From IMG/VR virus record IMGVR_UViG_3300049043_000164, positions 1-64,000 of that record: DNA of 64,000 bases; one strand, 5' to 3'. Under the pieces are notes generated by a model that searched no databases, was not told the DNA's origin, and saw nothing but the letters and a program-made list of their open reading frames with translations. This DNA comes from a virus. How positions within the stretch are numbered: the first letter of the stretch is position 1; every line of letters starts with the position of its first letter. A program made the position numbers and the translations under genes. Below, in pieces: positions 37,834 through 45,248 of the stretch.

Positions 37834-38558
37834 TCTCAACCATTATTCGCAACCGTGGCACGCATGTACCAACATGGTGTGACCAATTAGTTTTACTTAC
37901 CAAACAAAATCCAAACATTAAATTTTACTTATCTGTATTTGAAAATGATTCAGAGGACAATACTAAACAAGTACTTCGTTTAGTTGAAAAAAAATTCCAA
38001 AATCATTTTGAGGCCGTAAAAGTGACGACTTCTGATTTAGGTTGGCCATACTTTGGTTCAATCAAAGCAGAGGAGAGGGTTCACTATTTAGCAGAAGCAA
38101 GAAACAAAACTTTAAATCAAATGGAAGATCTTTATGGTCTTTCATTATTTGACAAAATTGCATGTGTTGAACCAGACGTTTTATATAGTCCGGAACAAAT
38201 TAGCGCCCTTCTTTATTCTGGTTTAGATATTGCTTCTGGATATAGTGCTCTTCCTCACGGATTTGGTGTACCTGATTGGATTTATGACAGTTGGGCAACA
38301 CGTGTAGACTCAAACGATACCGAATATAAAGGCCCCAAAATCTCTGAGCTTCCCAACCTTCTTCCCGTTGCTTCCACTTTTAATTGTTTTTGTGTCTATA
38401 AAGCCTTGCCATTTGCCAATGGGTTACGTTTCTCAGGTGTAAATCCTCGCACTCTCACCTGGGACTGCGATACTACAAACATTTGTTTTCTATTTGCGAA
38501 TAGCGGATACGAAAATATTGGCATGTACAACATTCCCGTATTACACAAGTTGTCTTAA
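37821..38558 (+). CDS. Glycosyltransferase of the same family
   Basis: 245 aa, intact. RCLISTIIRNRGTHVPTWCD, SVFENDSEDNTKQVLRLVEK, RVHYLAEARNKTLNQMEDLY, CVEPDVLYSPEQI, TLTWDCDTTNICFLFANSGY. Paralogue of the 34733 gene. It overlaps the dehydrase stop by 13 bp, so sugar synthesis and transfer are one operon. Confidence 0.75.
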   Translation: MRCLISTIIRNRGTHVPTWCDQLVLLTKQNPNIKFYLSVFENDSEDNTKQVLRLVEKKFQNHFEAVKVTTSDLGWPYFGSIKAEERVHYLAEARNKTLNQMEDLYGLSLFDKIACVEPDVLYSPEQISALLYSGLDIASGYSALPHGFGVPDWIYDSWATRVDSNDTEYKGPKISELPNLLPVASTFNCFCVYKALPFANGLRFSGVNPRTLTWDCDTTNICFLFANSGYENIGMYNIPVLHKLS

Positions 38559-38615
38559 AAGCATTAAAGCACTACAATTAATTAAAGTTTTCCGTATTTT
38601 GTAAAGGTATTAAAC

Positions 38616-38813
38616 ATGCAACAATATCAAAAGACTTTGGCGCAAGGTATTGAATTTTTAGATCAACATGATGCGCTGCTTCAAAGTTTAACCTTATCCA
38701 AACAAAATACTGGAAACAATGTTTATACTGACAAAGAAACCCAAGGAATCTCAAATGGCACTGAGCAGTCAAGTCAAGGAATCAATTACTCAAGCAACGA
38801 ACAACTTACGTGA
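38616..38813 (+). CDS. Hypothetical small protein
   Basis: 65 aa (QQYQKTLAQGIEFLDQHDAL, LQSLTLSKQNTGNNVYTDKE). It overlaps the next gene by 59 bp, so its true end may be earlier with an indel. Gln/Asn-rich. Unknown. Confidence 0.4.
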   Translation: MQQYQKTLAQGIEFLDQHDALLQSLTLSKQNTGNNVYTDKETQGISNGTEQSSQGINYSSNEQLT

Positions 38814-38976
38814 TGCACTTGCTTTTGCCGCAAGATCTGAGCATCCCATTGTTATTTCAAGCCTTACCGATATGTTAATGAGGCTTGAAGCAGTTGAGTC
38901 TCTTGAAGACGTGATGCGTCACATGGAAGAAAAATCTAAAAGCCCTGGTAGCAAACCCCCATTCTTTATGGGATAA
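38755..38976 (+). CDS. Hypothetical helical protein
   Basis: 73 aa (ALSSQVKESITQATNNLRDA, LAFAARSEHPIVISSLTDML). Start ATG 38755 preceded by AAGGAATC. Predicted helical bundle; no family recognised. Confidence 0.55.
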   Translation: MALSSQVKESITQATNNLRDALAFAARSEHPIVISSLTDMLMRLEAVESLEDVMRHMEEKSKSPGSKPPFFMG

Positions 38977-39018
38977 ATACTATTGATTTAAAATAGTTGT
39001 TATAACTAACGAACACGG

Positions 39019-39338
39019 ATGCTATGGCTGCAAGACAAGAGCAAGTACACCAAGCCAGACTTACGTGAGCGCATTAAAAATAAAGTCATGCGTGAATGGC
39101 CGTGGATCGGTAAACCGGGAGAATGGTCGTAGCCGTAAGGCCAACTGATTAGTGCGGCGTAAAAGCGCAACTTGTCGCACAGGAATACAAAGAAGCAGGT
39201 GGTGGATACAAAGGAGGCAAAGGAGAAAAACAAAAAGATCTAGAGAAGTGGGGAAAAGAAAAGTGGATGACCAAAGATGAGTACGAGAAACGCAGTAAGG
39301 CTAAAGCTGCTGCTAAAAAATATCAGGAAAACAAATAA
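39019..39338 (+). CDS. DUF5872-like lysine-rich protein, N-terminal module, frameshifted
   Basis: Reads LWLQDKSKYTKPDLRERIKN, KVMRE, then a disrupted G-rich stretch, then KAGGGYKGGKGEKQKDLEKW-like text (AGGGYKGGKGEKQKDLEKWG, KEKWMTKDEYEKRSKAKAAA). DUF5872 proteins of cyanobacteria, phages and algal viruses have this start; their usual second half (TKRYLPxKAW...) is encoded separately at 39980. Two frame changes near 39110-39170. Confidence 0.6.
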
Positions 39339-39362
39339 ACGGTAATTATCGGGAATCCTGTT

Positions 39363-39626
39363 ATGGCAATGCAATTTGCTGGTAAATACACTGGCGTACT
39401 AGCAAACAAACTGTATCCACCAGATATTGATTTAGCAGAAAATCTTATACGAACGGCTTATAAAATTATTCCTTGGGATCAAAAAATAGCAGGAGGCGAC
39501 CCAGAAAGTGAATTGGTTGCACGTATTCCAGCCGCTGTTTCTCGCATAAACATGCGAGGTTTAACCCCAGAAGTAGCTATTAATTTGGTATTAACATATA
39601 ACAATAAAATCAGCAACGGTATTTAA
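39363..39626 (+). CDS. Hypothetical protein
   Basis: 87 aa (AMQFAGKYTGVLANKLYPPD, IDLAENLIRTAYKIIPWDQK, RGLTPEVAINLVLTYNNKIS). Intact, moderately hydrophobic, inserted between the two DUF5872-like pieces. Unknown. Confidence 0.5.
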   Translation: MAMQFAGKYTGVLANKLYPPDIDLAENLIRTAYKIIPWDQKIAGGDPESELVARIPAAVSRINMRGLTPEVAINLVLTYNNKISNGI

Positions 39627-39723
39627 TAGAAAATTCAGATAAGATTAAATTTACTACTATACAAGGAACAGTCAAGATAATGAGTTAACATATAAACAGA
39701 AATTAAAATTAACTATTTTTGAA

Positions 39724-39939
39724 ATGGAAATCTTGCTTAAAGCAGTTAAAGTGACGTACACTCGAACTTTTACATTTATTCCTACAACTGAACACTTTGT
39801 TGATTATGAATGTCCTCCAGATCAAGAAAGCGTTGAGGACCAAGCTTGTGAGGCTTTATTTGAGATAATTCATCAGGAAATAGCAATATTTAAAAACCCA
39901 ATGCCTTACACTACTATTAAAGAACTTAAAAAGTGTTAA
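39724..39939 (+). CDS. Hypothetical protein
   Basis: 71 aa (EILLKAVKVTYTRTFTFIPT, VEDQACEALFEIIHQEIAIF). Short acidic alpha-beta protein; no known domain. Confidence 0.45.
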   Translation: MEILLKAVKVTYTRTFTFIPTTEHFVDYECPPDQESVEDQACEALFEIIHQEIAIFKNPMPYTTIKELKKC

Positions 39940-39979
39940 AATTAATTGGGAAGGGGAAGAGGAGGAAGAAGAGTAAGTA

Positions 39980-40189
39980 ATGGCAGTCGATAAAGCTATT
40001 CAAAAAGGAGAAACCAAACGGTATCTACCAGAAAAAGCATGGGCATCACTATCAAAAGAAGAGCGTGCCAAGACAGATGCCAAGAAACGTGCAGGCAGCA
40101 AACAAGGTAAACAGTTTGTGAAGAACACAGAAGCTGCAGAAAAAGCAGGACGTGCAGCACGTGCAGCTAAACGCTATAAAAATAGATAG
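39980..40189 (+). CDS. DUF5872-like lysine-rich protein, C-terminal module
   Basis: 69 aa: VDKAIQKGETKRYLPEKAWA, SLSKEERAKTDAKKRAGSKQ, GKQFVKNTEAAEKAGRAARA. TKRYLPxKAW...KKxAGSKxGKQFVxNT is the second half of DUF5872 proteins. Highly basic, histone-like composition; probably binds nucleic acid. Confidence 0.65.
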   Translation: MAVDKAIQKGETKRYLPEKAWASLSKEERAKTDAKKRAGSKQGKQFVKNTEAAEKAGRAARAAKRYKNR

Positions 40190-40222
40190 ATCACTTATAG
40201 TAGATAAAGATTCCTAATTACA

Positions 40223-40378
40223 ATGGAAAAGAAAAAAGCCGTTCCCCCAGCCAAAGGTAAGGCAGTTCCTGCTGCTAAAAGCAAGGCTGGCGCATCCGAC
40301 AAACAAGCTGCTGCCCGCGACAAGTTTAAAGAAATGATTGCAAAAAAGAAAGAAGCTGCTGCTAAAAAGAAAAAGTAA
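40223..40378 (+). CDS. Lys/Ala-rich histone H1-like peptide
   Basis: 51 aa: EKKKAVPPAKGKAVPAAKSK, AGASDKQAAARDKFKEMIAK, KKEAAAKKKK. About 40 percent Lys and 30 percent Ala with AK repeats, like the C-terminal tails of H1 and bacterial HU-like proteins. Third basic protein in a row, suggesting DNA condensation in the virion or in the host. Confidence 0.55.
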   Translation: MEKKKAVPPAKGKAVPAAKSKAGASDKQAAARDKFKEMIAKKKEAAAKKKK

Positions 40379-40429
40379 TTATAATTACACTGCTCAACTA
40401 TCCATTGGATGGGATTCCGAAAGTTAATG

Positions 40430-40460
40430 TTCCTGGCCTGAGCAACCAGGAATTTTTATT
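40430..40460 (+). terminator. Rho-independent terminator
   Basis: TTCCTGG pairs with CCAGGAA over a 9-nt loop and is followed by TTTTTATT. It ends the operon of basic proteins. Confidence 0.85.
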
Positions 40461-40474
40461 GCTAAAATAATTTT

Positions 40475-40689
40475 GATAGAGAATCAGACCCCTGTGCGCG
40501 TCATGCCCTAGAGCATGGAAGGCGACAGACCTGATTCTTTATCTATCCACAGATGCCATTTAATTCTTTCCATAGTCTGTGGTGGTAAAAAGGGTAAAGA
40601 ATCTATTACAGTCTGAACTGGGCATTTGCTTTAATGTAGGACTGTTCAAACACCCCCTAAGCCTCTCAACGATGCTCAAACCTGGGGGT
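40475..40689 (+). ncRNA. Structured noncoding RNA region
   Basis: No plausible ORF. A 13-bp stem (40475-40487 with 40531-40543, one G-U pair) encloses CTGT/ACAG, CGC/GCG and CATGC/GCATG, forming a long rod. Then come 7-bp CCACAGA/TCTGTGG (40547-40582), 6-bp ACAGTC/GACTGT (40608-40645) and ACCCCC/GGGGGT (40652-40689) hairpins. It lies between a terminator and a tRNA-like fold. Large ornate phage RNAs next to tRNAs (GOLLD, ROOL) are a precedent, but no match is claimed. Confidence 0.5.
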
Positions 40690-40693
40690 CACT

Positions 40694-40795
40694 CGTCTGT
40701 TACGAACTAATAGGATAAGGCGGCTTCCAGCCTGGACATTGGACGCAATGTTTTCAGAGGGCAAAGCGATATGGGTTCAAGTCCCATACAGACGG
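40694..40795 (+). ncRNA. tRNA-like structure, atypical and long
   Basis: A perfect 7-bp acceptor stem (CGTCTGT with ACAGACG) and a perfect T arm (ATGGG TTCAAGT CCCAT) are in tRNA register, followed by one discriminator base. The centre is about 15 nt longer than even class II tRNAs: no proper D arm is seen, AGGC/GCCT could close a loop containing TTCC, and ACATTG/CAATGT forms an extra hairpin. It may be a divergent tRNA, a pseudo-tRNA or the 3' domain of the upstream RNA. Confidence 0.5.
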
Positions 40796-40811
40796 CTACT
40801 TAAAAAATCAA

Positions 40812-41351
40812 ATGGCAAATATATTTGTTATTGCTGATACCCACTGGGGACACGCAAAAAGTTTGACATTTGTTACATCAGAAGGAGAGCGGTTACGTCC
40901 ATTTGATTCAGTAGAAGAAATGGATGAACTCATGGTTACCAACTGGAATAACACTGTTGGAAAGCATGACACTATCTATCACTTAGGCGATGTCGTTATC
41001 CCTAGACCAAGTCTTAAAGTACTCAGTCGTCTTAACGGCAGAAAGATTTTGATCCGTGGTAATCACGACCAAGGACAACTCAAAGACTTCTCTCAATATT
41101 TTGAAGATGTACGCGGAGCTTTTTTCTTTAGGCCAGGTTCAGACTTTCTTGGCGGGCTGATCTTTACACATATTCCAGTACACCCCTCTTGCCTCTCTGG
41201 CCACTACCGAGGCAATGTTCACGGCCATATCCATTGCAATCTTGTCATGGATAAAGATGAACCTGACAAAAAATATTTCAACGCATGTGTAGAACGCAAC
41301 AACTTTACTCCTGTGTCTATTGACACAATCAAACAATATTTTAGTAATTAA
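40812..41351 (+). CDS. Metallophosphoesterase
   Basis: 179 aa, intact. IFVIADTHWGHAKSLTFV (D.H motif), TIYHLGDVVIP (GD), ILIRGNHDQGQL (GNHD), GLIFTHIPVHPSC and GNVHGHIHCNL (GH.H). All metal ligands of the calcineurin-like fold are present. Substrate unknown; phage relatives are often called phosphatases or 2',3'-cyclic phosphodiesterases. Confidence 0.9.
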   Translation: MANIFVIADTHWGHAKSLTFVTSEGERLRPFDSVEEMDELMVTNWNNTVGKHDTIYHLGDVVIPRPSLKVLSRLNGRKILIRGNHDQGQLKDFSQYFEDVRGAFFFRPGSDFLGGLIFTHIPVHPSCLSGHYRGNVHGHIHCNLVMDKDEPDKKYFNACVERNNFTPVSIDTIKQYFSN

Positions 41352-41385
41352 TTGACTATACTTATTTTAGTTAGTTGTTTGCTTA

Positions 41386-41637
41386 GTGCCTAGTCGCAAC
41401 AGAACAAAAGTAAAAAACAACAGAGTCAATCTTTTAAGTTACAAAAAGACTTTATCTTGCATTAAGTGTGGAATAAAAGATTATCGCCTATTAGAATTTC
41501 ATCACATTAACGAAAAAGATAAAGCAATATCAAGTCTTGTTAGTCAAGGCTATAGCTGGAATCGAATTGAAGAAGAAATTAGTAAGTGCATTCCGCTTTG
41601 CTGTAACTGCCACAGGCTGGAACACTGGAGTGATTAA
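41386..41637 (+). CDS. Small HNH-type nuclease
   Basis: 83 aa with GTG start. CIKCGIKDYRLLEFHHINEK, then CIPLCCNCHRLEHWSD gives CxxC, FHHI and CxxCH of compact HNH endonucleases. Basic N-terminus (SRNRTKVKNNRVN). Four-nt overlap with the convergent gene. Fourth HNH gene in the window. Confidence 0.75.
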   Translation: MPSRNRTKVKNNRVNLLSYKKTLSCIKCGIKDYRLLEFHHINEKDKAISSLVSQGYSWNRIEEEISKCIPLCCNCHRLEHWSD

Positions 41638-42524
41638 TACGGAATAGTTATATTTATATCATAAGGTGTTGGTTTAATAGGTAATGCATATAACAAAGCA
41701 CGACCTAAAGCTGTAGCTGGGTTTTTGAATTGAGACTTGGTTTCTTTCATTTGACCGTACTGACCAGATTGGGTCGTAGAAGTTGGCGCCTTAGACGCAA
41801 AATATCCTTTAGTTGGATCCCAAATACTTTGTATTTCCTCAATTGCTTTAACCGGTTGAAATTTACCAGACACAAGATCTGGATCTTCAGATCGATTTAC
41901 CATGTCATAGGTATCTTTAAAAGTAATAGATTTACCTGGATCAACATTTACGTTATAAGAACCAAGTGTATTAGTAACACTTGTGCCGACATCAAGACGA
42001 CCATAAGGTCGTACAGGACCAGATTCAACCAAACCTGGTCCATATGCAGGGACGGACACCATTAAGAAATCAGGCAAGTTTCTATTTTTAATACCCTCTG
42101 CAACTGTCTGTTTTAAAAAATTTCCAAAAGGATCATTAGTATTTCTTGAGTCACGTGTTTTAATTTTTTGCTGCATACTTGCAATTGTTTCTTCTGGTAC
42201 TTTTAGTGGGTTTGGAATCATTGCTTTTGCTAAAGGTTGTTGAGCAGCAGCGGCTCTTAAATCCATTAATGTTGATGGATCTAACTGTAAGTTTGTATTA
42301 CCAACTCCAGTAAGATAACGAGCAAATAAATTAACTCGATCTGGTAGCTGATTTAACGCAGCACCAGCTATATTTTTTGTAGCCGCATTTATTTTTTCTT
42401 TTGTGGACTCAACAGCGCTTGCGGCACCCCCAGGTAATAAACCACCAAACACATTTTTATCTAATTGACCATAACCACGGCCAACTTTATTTAAAAATTG
42501 TTGAAAGATATTTGGGTCAGCCAT
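41634..42524 (-). CDS. Hypothetical protein, possibly virion-associated
   Basis: 296 aa, intact: ADPNIFQQFLNKVGRGYGQL, GGLLPGGAASAVESTKEKIN, SVPAYGPGLVESGPVRPYGR. Ala/Pro/Gly-rich without transmembrane helices. TAATG overlap with the upstream Dps-like gene shows coupling. Unknown; could be internal virion protein. Confidence 0.5.
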   Translation of the reverse strand: MADPNIFQQFLNKVGRGYGQLDKNVFGGLLPGGAASAVESTKEKINAATKNIAGAALNQLPDRVNLFARYLTGVGNTNLQLDPSTLMDLRAAAAQQPLAKAMIPNPLKVPEETIASMQQKIKTRDSRNTNDPFGNFLKQTVAEGIKNRNLPDFLMVSVPAYGPGLVESGPVRPYGRLDVGTSVTNTLGSYNVNVDPGKSITFKDTYDMVNRSEDPDLVSGKFQPVKAIEEIQSIWDPTKGYFASKAPTSTTQSGQYGQMKETKSQFKNPATALGRALLYALPIKPTPYDINITIPY

Positions 42525-43079
42525 TATCCAGTTCTTAATGTAGCTTTAATAAACCAAGCAGCTTTAAAAGCCTGACCAGTAAGGTCAGCAAGATAATTAG
42601 CAATATCAATAGCACCAACCTTTTGTGCAATAGGTTCTAAGCTTTTTAGCACTTCATTCCCAACTCTTCTAAGATTCTTATAGTAAGTACCAAGCATGTC
42701 AGTGCCTTTGTAGCTAGATACATGCTGAACACCAGGGCTTGCATCTGCTAATCCCCTGGCACACATAGGCATGAGATAATCCATGGACCTGAATGAACTC
42801 AGCTAATGTATCAAACTGTTCTAGATGAGCTTCATATTGATCTTTAAGAAATGCATGCACACCTAATAAAGTCTTGACCTTCATAGTTCAAATGAATTAA
42901 ATGACTTTGAGTCTCTAGTTCTTTTAAGTAAGAACAAAGAGAAATGCACTGTTGAATAAAAGATCCAACGTCTCCCCCTTTGATTTCCCTGGAGCTTTAG
43001 GTTTTTCTTGCGGCTGAGGAACCTCTTGAACAACAGGAGGTTGTTGCATTGGAACCACTTGAGGACCAGGAGTATACAT
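42524..43079 (-). CDS. Dps/ferritin-like protein with Pro-rich N-terminus, frameshifted
   Basis: ATG 43079. After a Pro/Gln-rich leader (YTPGPQVVPMQQPPVVQEVP), joined frames read CSYLKELETQSHLIHLNYEG, QDFLGVHAFLKDQYEAHLEQ, FDTLAEFI, then LMPMCARGLADASPGVQHVS and GAIDIANYLADLTGQAFKAA. The spacing H-x11-H-x14-D-x3-E equals the Dps ferroxidase ligands (His31, His43, Asp58, Glu62 in the usual numbering). About three frame changes (42990, 42880, 42790). A phage-borne Dps-like protein could protect or pack DNA, or store iron. Confidence 0.7.
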
Positions 43080-43155
43080 AGCTTTTATAGTCTTAGATCT
43101 AGTTTACCATTCCTAAAATCTATGGAATTAAAATAGAGCTAACAACAATAGACAA

Positions 43156-43494
43156 ATGCAAGGTCAACAAAATCTTTTCATCGACTACGCATCCCTGGAT
43201 GCCCCAGCATCAGGAGTATCAACGTTAGTTCAGTTGCCTCCTAGTTTGAACACAAAGAATTACGTGTTATTTGCAACTGTTACCAGCATTAACACTAATG
43301 TGATTATTGCATTAAACGGCTCAATTGATGGCAGCAATTGGTCAAAGATTATTGCTAACCAAACAATTACAAGCAACGGCACTACTCATTACAACGTAGC
43401 AAACCATCCAGTTAAATACGTACAACCAGTGTTTGTTTCTGAATCTGGCGGCACCGCTGCTAATGTATTGTTCAGTCTTGCTGCTGGAGACTAA
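43156..43494 (+). CDS. Hypothetical structural protein
   Basis: 112 aa: QGQQNLFIDYASLDAPASGV, YVLFATVTSINTNVIIALNG, SIDGSNWSKI, YVQPVFVSESGGTAANVLFS. A beta-sandwich style common in small virion decoration proteins. Lone plus-strand gene in a minus-strand region. Confidence 0.5.
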   Translation: MQGQQNLFIDYASLDAPASGVSTLVQLPPSLNTKNYVLFATVTSINTNVIIALNGSIDGSNWSKIIANQTITSNGTTHYNVANHPVKYVQPVFVSESGGTAANVLFSLAAGD

Positions 43495-43512
43495 TATTTA
43501 TTACTGTTTTAT

Positions 43513-43713
43513 TTAAGGGATTTTTGACGTTACTAATTGACCATAATCTCTAGGCTCAGTTACAGATACACTAATTTGATTACAAACATCACACGTACCA
43601 ATGTGATAAGTAGCACAGTGTTTAGGTGGACCAGAATACACACGACCCTGGTACCACCTACCATACTTCATACCACAGTCATGGCATACCCACTGAAATT
43701 TTTTAGGTTTCAT
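43513..43713 (-). CDS. Zinc-ribbon protein
   Basis: 66 aa. WVCHDCGMKYGRWYQGRVYS, GPPKHCATYHIGTCDVCNQI: CxxC...C...H...CxxC, a treble-clef or zinc-ribbon arrangement seen in small phage proteins. Nucleic-acid or protein binding presumed. Confidence 0.7.
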   Translation of the reverse strand: MKPKKFQWVCHDCGMKYGRWYQGRVYSGPPKHCATYHIGTCDVCNQISVSVTEPRDYGQLVTSKIP

Positions 43714-44048
43714 TGGATAGCCTTAATGATATTTTCATAATGTTCAGCTTGCTTTAAGTGATACGTCCGCTGCTCTTTTAATACTTCAAGAATTGCTTTT
43801 GCTACTTTATCTGCAGGCAATAACTCTTCAGAAGATACAACAGTATCTGAAAAGTGCTCAACAAATTCTTTATAAGCACGTTGTTCCATTAATGCATCAA
43901 AAGCAGATAAAGCCCCAGTTTCTGCGTTGGTAGTGTCGTGCATATTTTCACGTAGTTGTTTAGAGTCACCAGCGGCTGCAGTATTAGAATTCCCCAGCCT
44001 CTTGGTTGAGTTGTACTCTGAGATCAAATCCGAATCGTTTAGTTTCAT
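43710..44048 (-). CDS. Hypothetical helical protein
   Basis: 112 aa from ATG 44048 (KLNDSDLISEYNSTKRLGNS, ALMEQRAYKEFVEHFSDTVV, LEVLKEQRTYHLKQAEHYEN). It overlaps the upstream gene by 65 bp in another frame and the downstream gene by 4 bp. Unknown. Confidence 0.5.
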   Translation of the reverse strand: MKLNDSDLISEYNSTKRLGNSNTAAAGDSKQLRENMHDTTNAETGALSAFDALMEQRAYKEFVEHFSDTVVSSEELLPADKVAKAILEVLKEQRTYHLKQAEHYENIIKAIQ

Positions 44049-44202
44049 GAATAAAGTCTTCAATACATTTACCGTAGCCTTCAATAAAATCTTCTGGGTT
44101 TGGTACATCTTCATCGGGTGGATACCCAATATATGACAGCAAACTCAGATCTAAAAACCGAAGCACTCTTTTTAACAAAACTTCAACTTCTTTTTTGTCC
44201 AT
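43984..44202 (-). CDS. Hypothetical protein
   Basis: 72 aa from ATG 44202 (DKKEVEVLLKRVLRFLDLSL, DEDVPNPEDFIEGYGKCIED). The 65-bp overlap with the next gene is unusually long; both frames look coding. Unknown. Confidence 0.5.
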   Translation of the reverse strand: MDKKEVEVLLKRVLRFLDLSLLSYIGYPPDEDVPNPEDFIEGYGKCIEDFIHETKRFGFDLRVQLNQEAGEF

Positions 44203-44253
44203 AAGAATTGTTTTGGTTAGACCCACTTTGACAGTGGGCCTTAATAATGTCAA

Positions 44254-44490
44254 TCATTGATTTAGTTTTTGAATTCTTTCATATTCTTCAACTGCTTTAA
44301 GAGCTTCAAAAAACTGTGCACGAAGCAATGGACCAGCCTCCGTAGTGCAGAAACGTTCCCATAAGCCAGTGTATGTACAGCTACTAGGCTGATACACGTT
44401 GTATAAGTGTTCTTGAAAGTTTGCTTTTTGTTGCTCGAGATTTACATCCCAACTGTTTAGAACTCTTTGATAATCAAATGAATTAGTCAT
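44254..44490 (-). CDS. Hypothetical protein
   Basis: 78 aa from ATG 44490 (TNSFDYQRVLNSWDVNLEQQ, YTGLWERFCTTEAGPLLRAQ). Overlaps the upstream gene by 8 bp. Unknown. Confidence 0.55.
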   Translation of the reverse strand: MTNSFDYQRVLNSWDVNLEQQKANFQEHLYNVYQPSSCTYTGLWERFCTTEAGPLLRAQFFEALKAVEEYERIQKLNQ

Positions 44491-44677
44491 TAACAAATTT
44501 GGTTTGCATGTGATAAACATCCTGGATCTCAGGACGAACCTCATTGATGGCATCAAGAAGATCGTCTTCAATCAAGGTTAAAAATTCATTAAGAGTACGC
44601 CCCGTAAATGAGTCATACTCCAAATCAATGTTAAATGAAACGTTGATTGTTACAAGGGTTTTGGGAGGTGCTTCCAT
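44483..44677 (-). CDS. Hypothetical protein
   Basis: 64 aa (EAPPKTLVTINVSFNIDLEY, FTGRTLNEFLTLIEDDLLDA). Alpha-beta, acidic. Unknown. Confidence 0.5.
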   Translation of the reverse strand: MEAPPKTLVTINVSFNIDLEYDSFTGRTLNEFLTLIEDDLLDAINEVRPEIQDVYHMQTKFVND

Positions 44678-44714
44678 TTCTAGAAGTGTGGAACCCTAAA
44701 ACAATAGCAGGTTT

Positions 44715-44975
44715 TCATTTCTCTAGCAGCCTTTCTAAAGAATGCATTTGGTTTTGCTGGTAATAACCAAGCCGTTCTTGAATTACATGAGTGTAGTTAA
44801 TAGATGCATCAACCATTTCTTCTGCTGTCATTGATGCAGATAGATTTTCATTGGCAAGCATGGCAGCAGTAAGCACCGTAACTTGCCATTCCATCTTGTT
44901 ACCAATTAACGCAGGAAGGGGGGTGCCACCCTGTGTAAATGAATCAAACAATTTTGTCAATCCGTCGTCAACCAT
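44715..44975 (-). CDS. Hypothetical protein
   Basis: 86 aa from ATG 44975 (VDDGLTKLFDSFTQGGTPLP, ALIGNKMEWQVTVLTAAMLA, RLGYYQQNQMHSLERLLEK). Helical. Unknown. Confidence 0.5.
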   Translation of the reverse strand: MVDDGLTKLFDSFTQGGTPLPALIGNKMEWQVTVLTAAMLANENLSASMTAEEMVDASINYTHVIQERLGYYQQNQMHSLERLLEK

Positions 44976-45007
44976 GGCACCCAAATCTTTTCTTTAGTTT
45001 ATCTCCC

Positions 45008-45229
45008 CTAGTTCTTTTCTTTCATTAAATAAAACCAATATGCATTTCTAGAGTTCATATGAAACCGTTTACCGCTAAGTAACTTTAATTTTTTTTCTTC
45101 TAGTTCTTGAGCCTTTGTTTCGTTATACGGAAGCGTATCTCCGTTGTCACAAAGCATTGCCAACTCAAGACTTACCATTTCAAGTTGAAGCTGAAAATCC
45201 TCTACGGCTTGCTCATGACAACGACACAT
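45008..45229 (-). CDS. Hypothetical coiled-coil protein
   Basis: 73 aa from ATG 45229 (CRCHEQAVEDFQLQLEMVSL, ELAMLCDNGDTLPYNETKAQ, RNAYWFYLMKEKN). It follows the Gp157 gene by 19 nt; helical. May act with Gp157. Confidence 0.5.
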   Translation of the reverse strand: MCRCHEQAVEDFQLQLEMVSLELAMLCDNGDTLPYNETKAQELEEKKLKLLSGKRFHMNSRNAYWFYLMKEKN

Positions 45230-45248
45230 GATGTGTGCATCATCAAGA

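Noticed and set aside
40475-40689. Group I intron
   Set aside because: No P3/P7 core sequence elements are recognisable and there is no split gene or tRNA around it.
40694-40795. tmRNA or permuted tmRNA
   Set aside because: The 5' and 3' acceptor halves are only 101 nt apart, and no tag-peptide reading frame or tmRNA pseudoknot set can be recognised.
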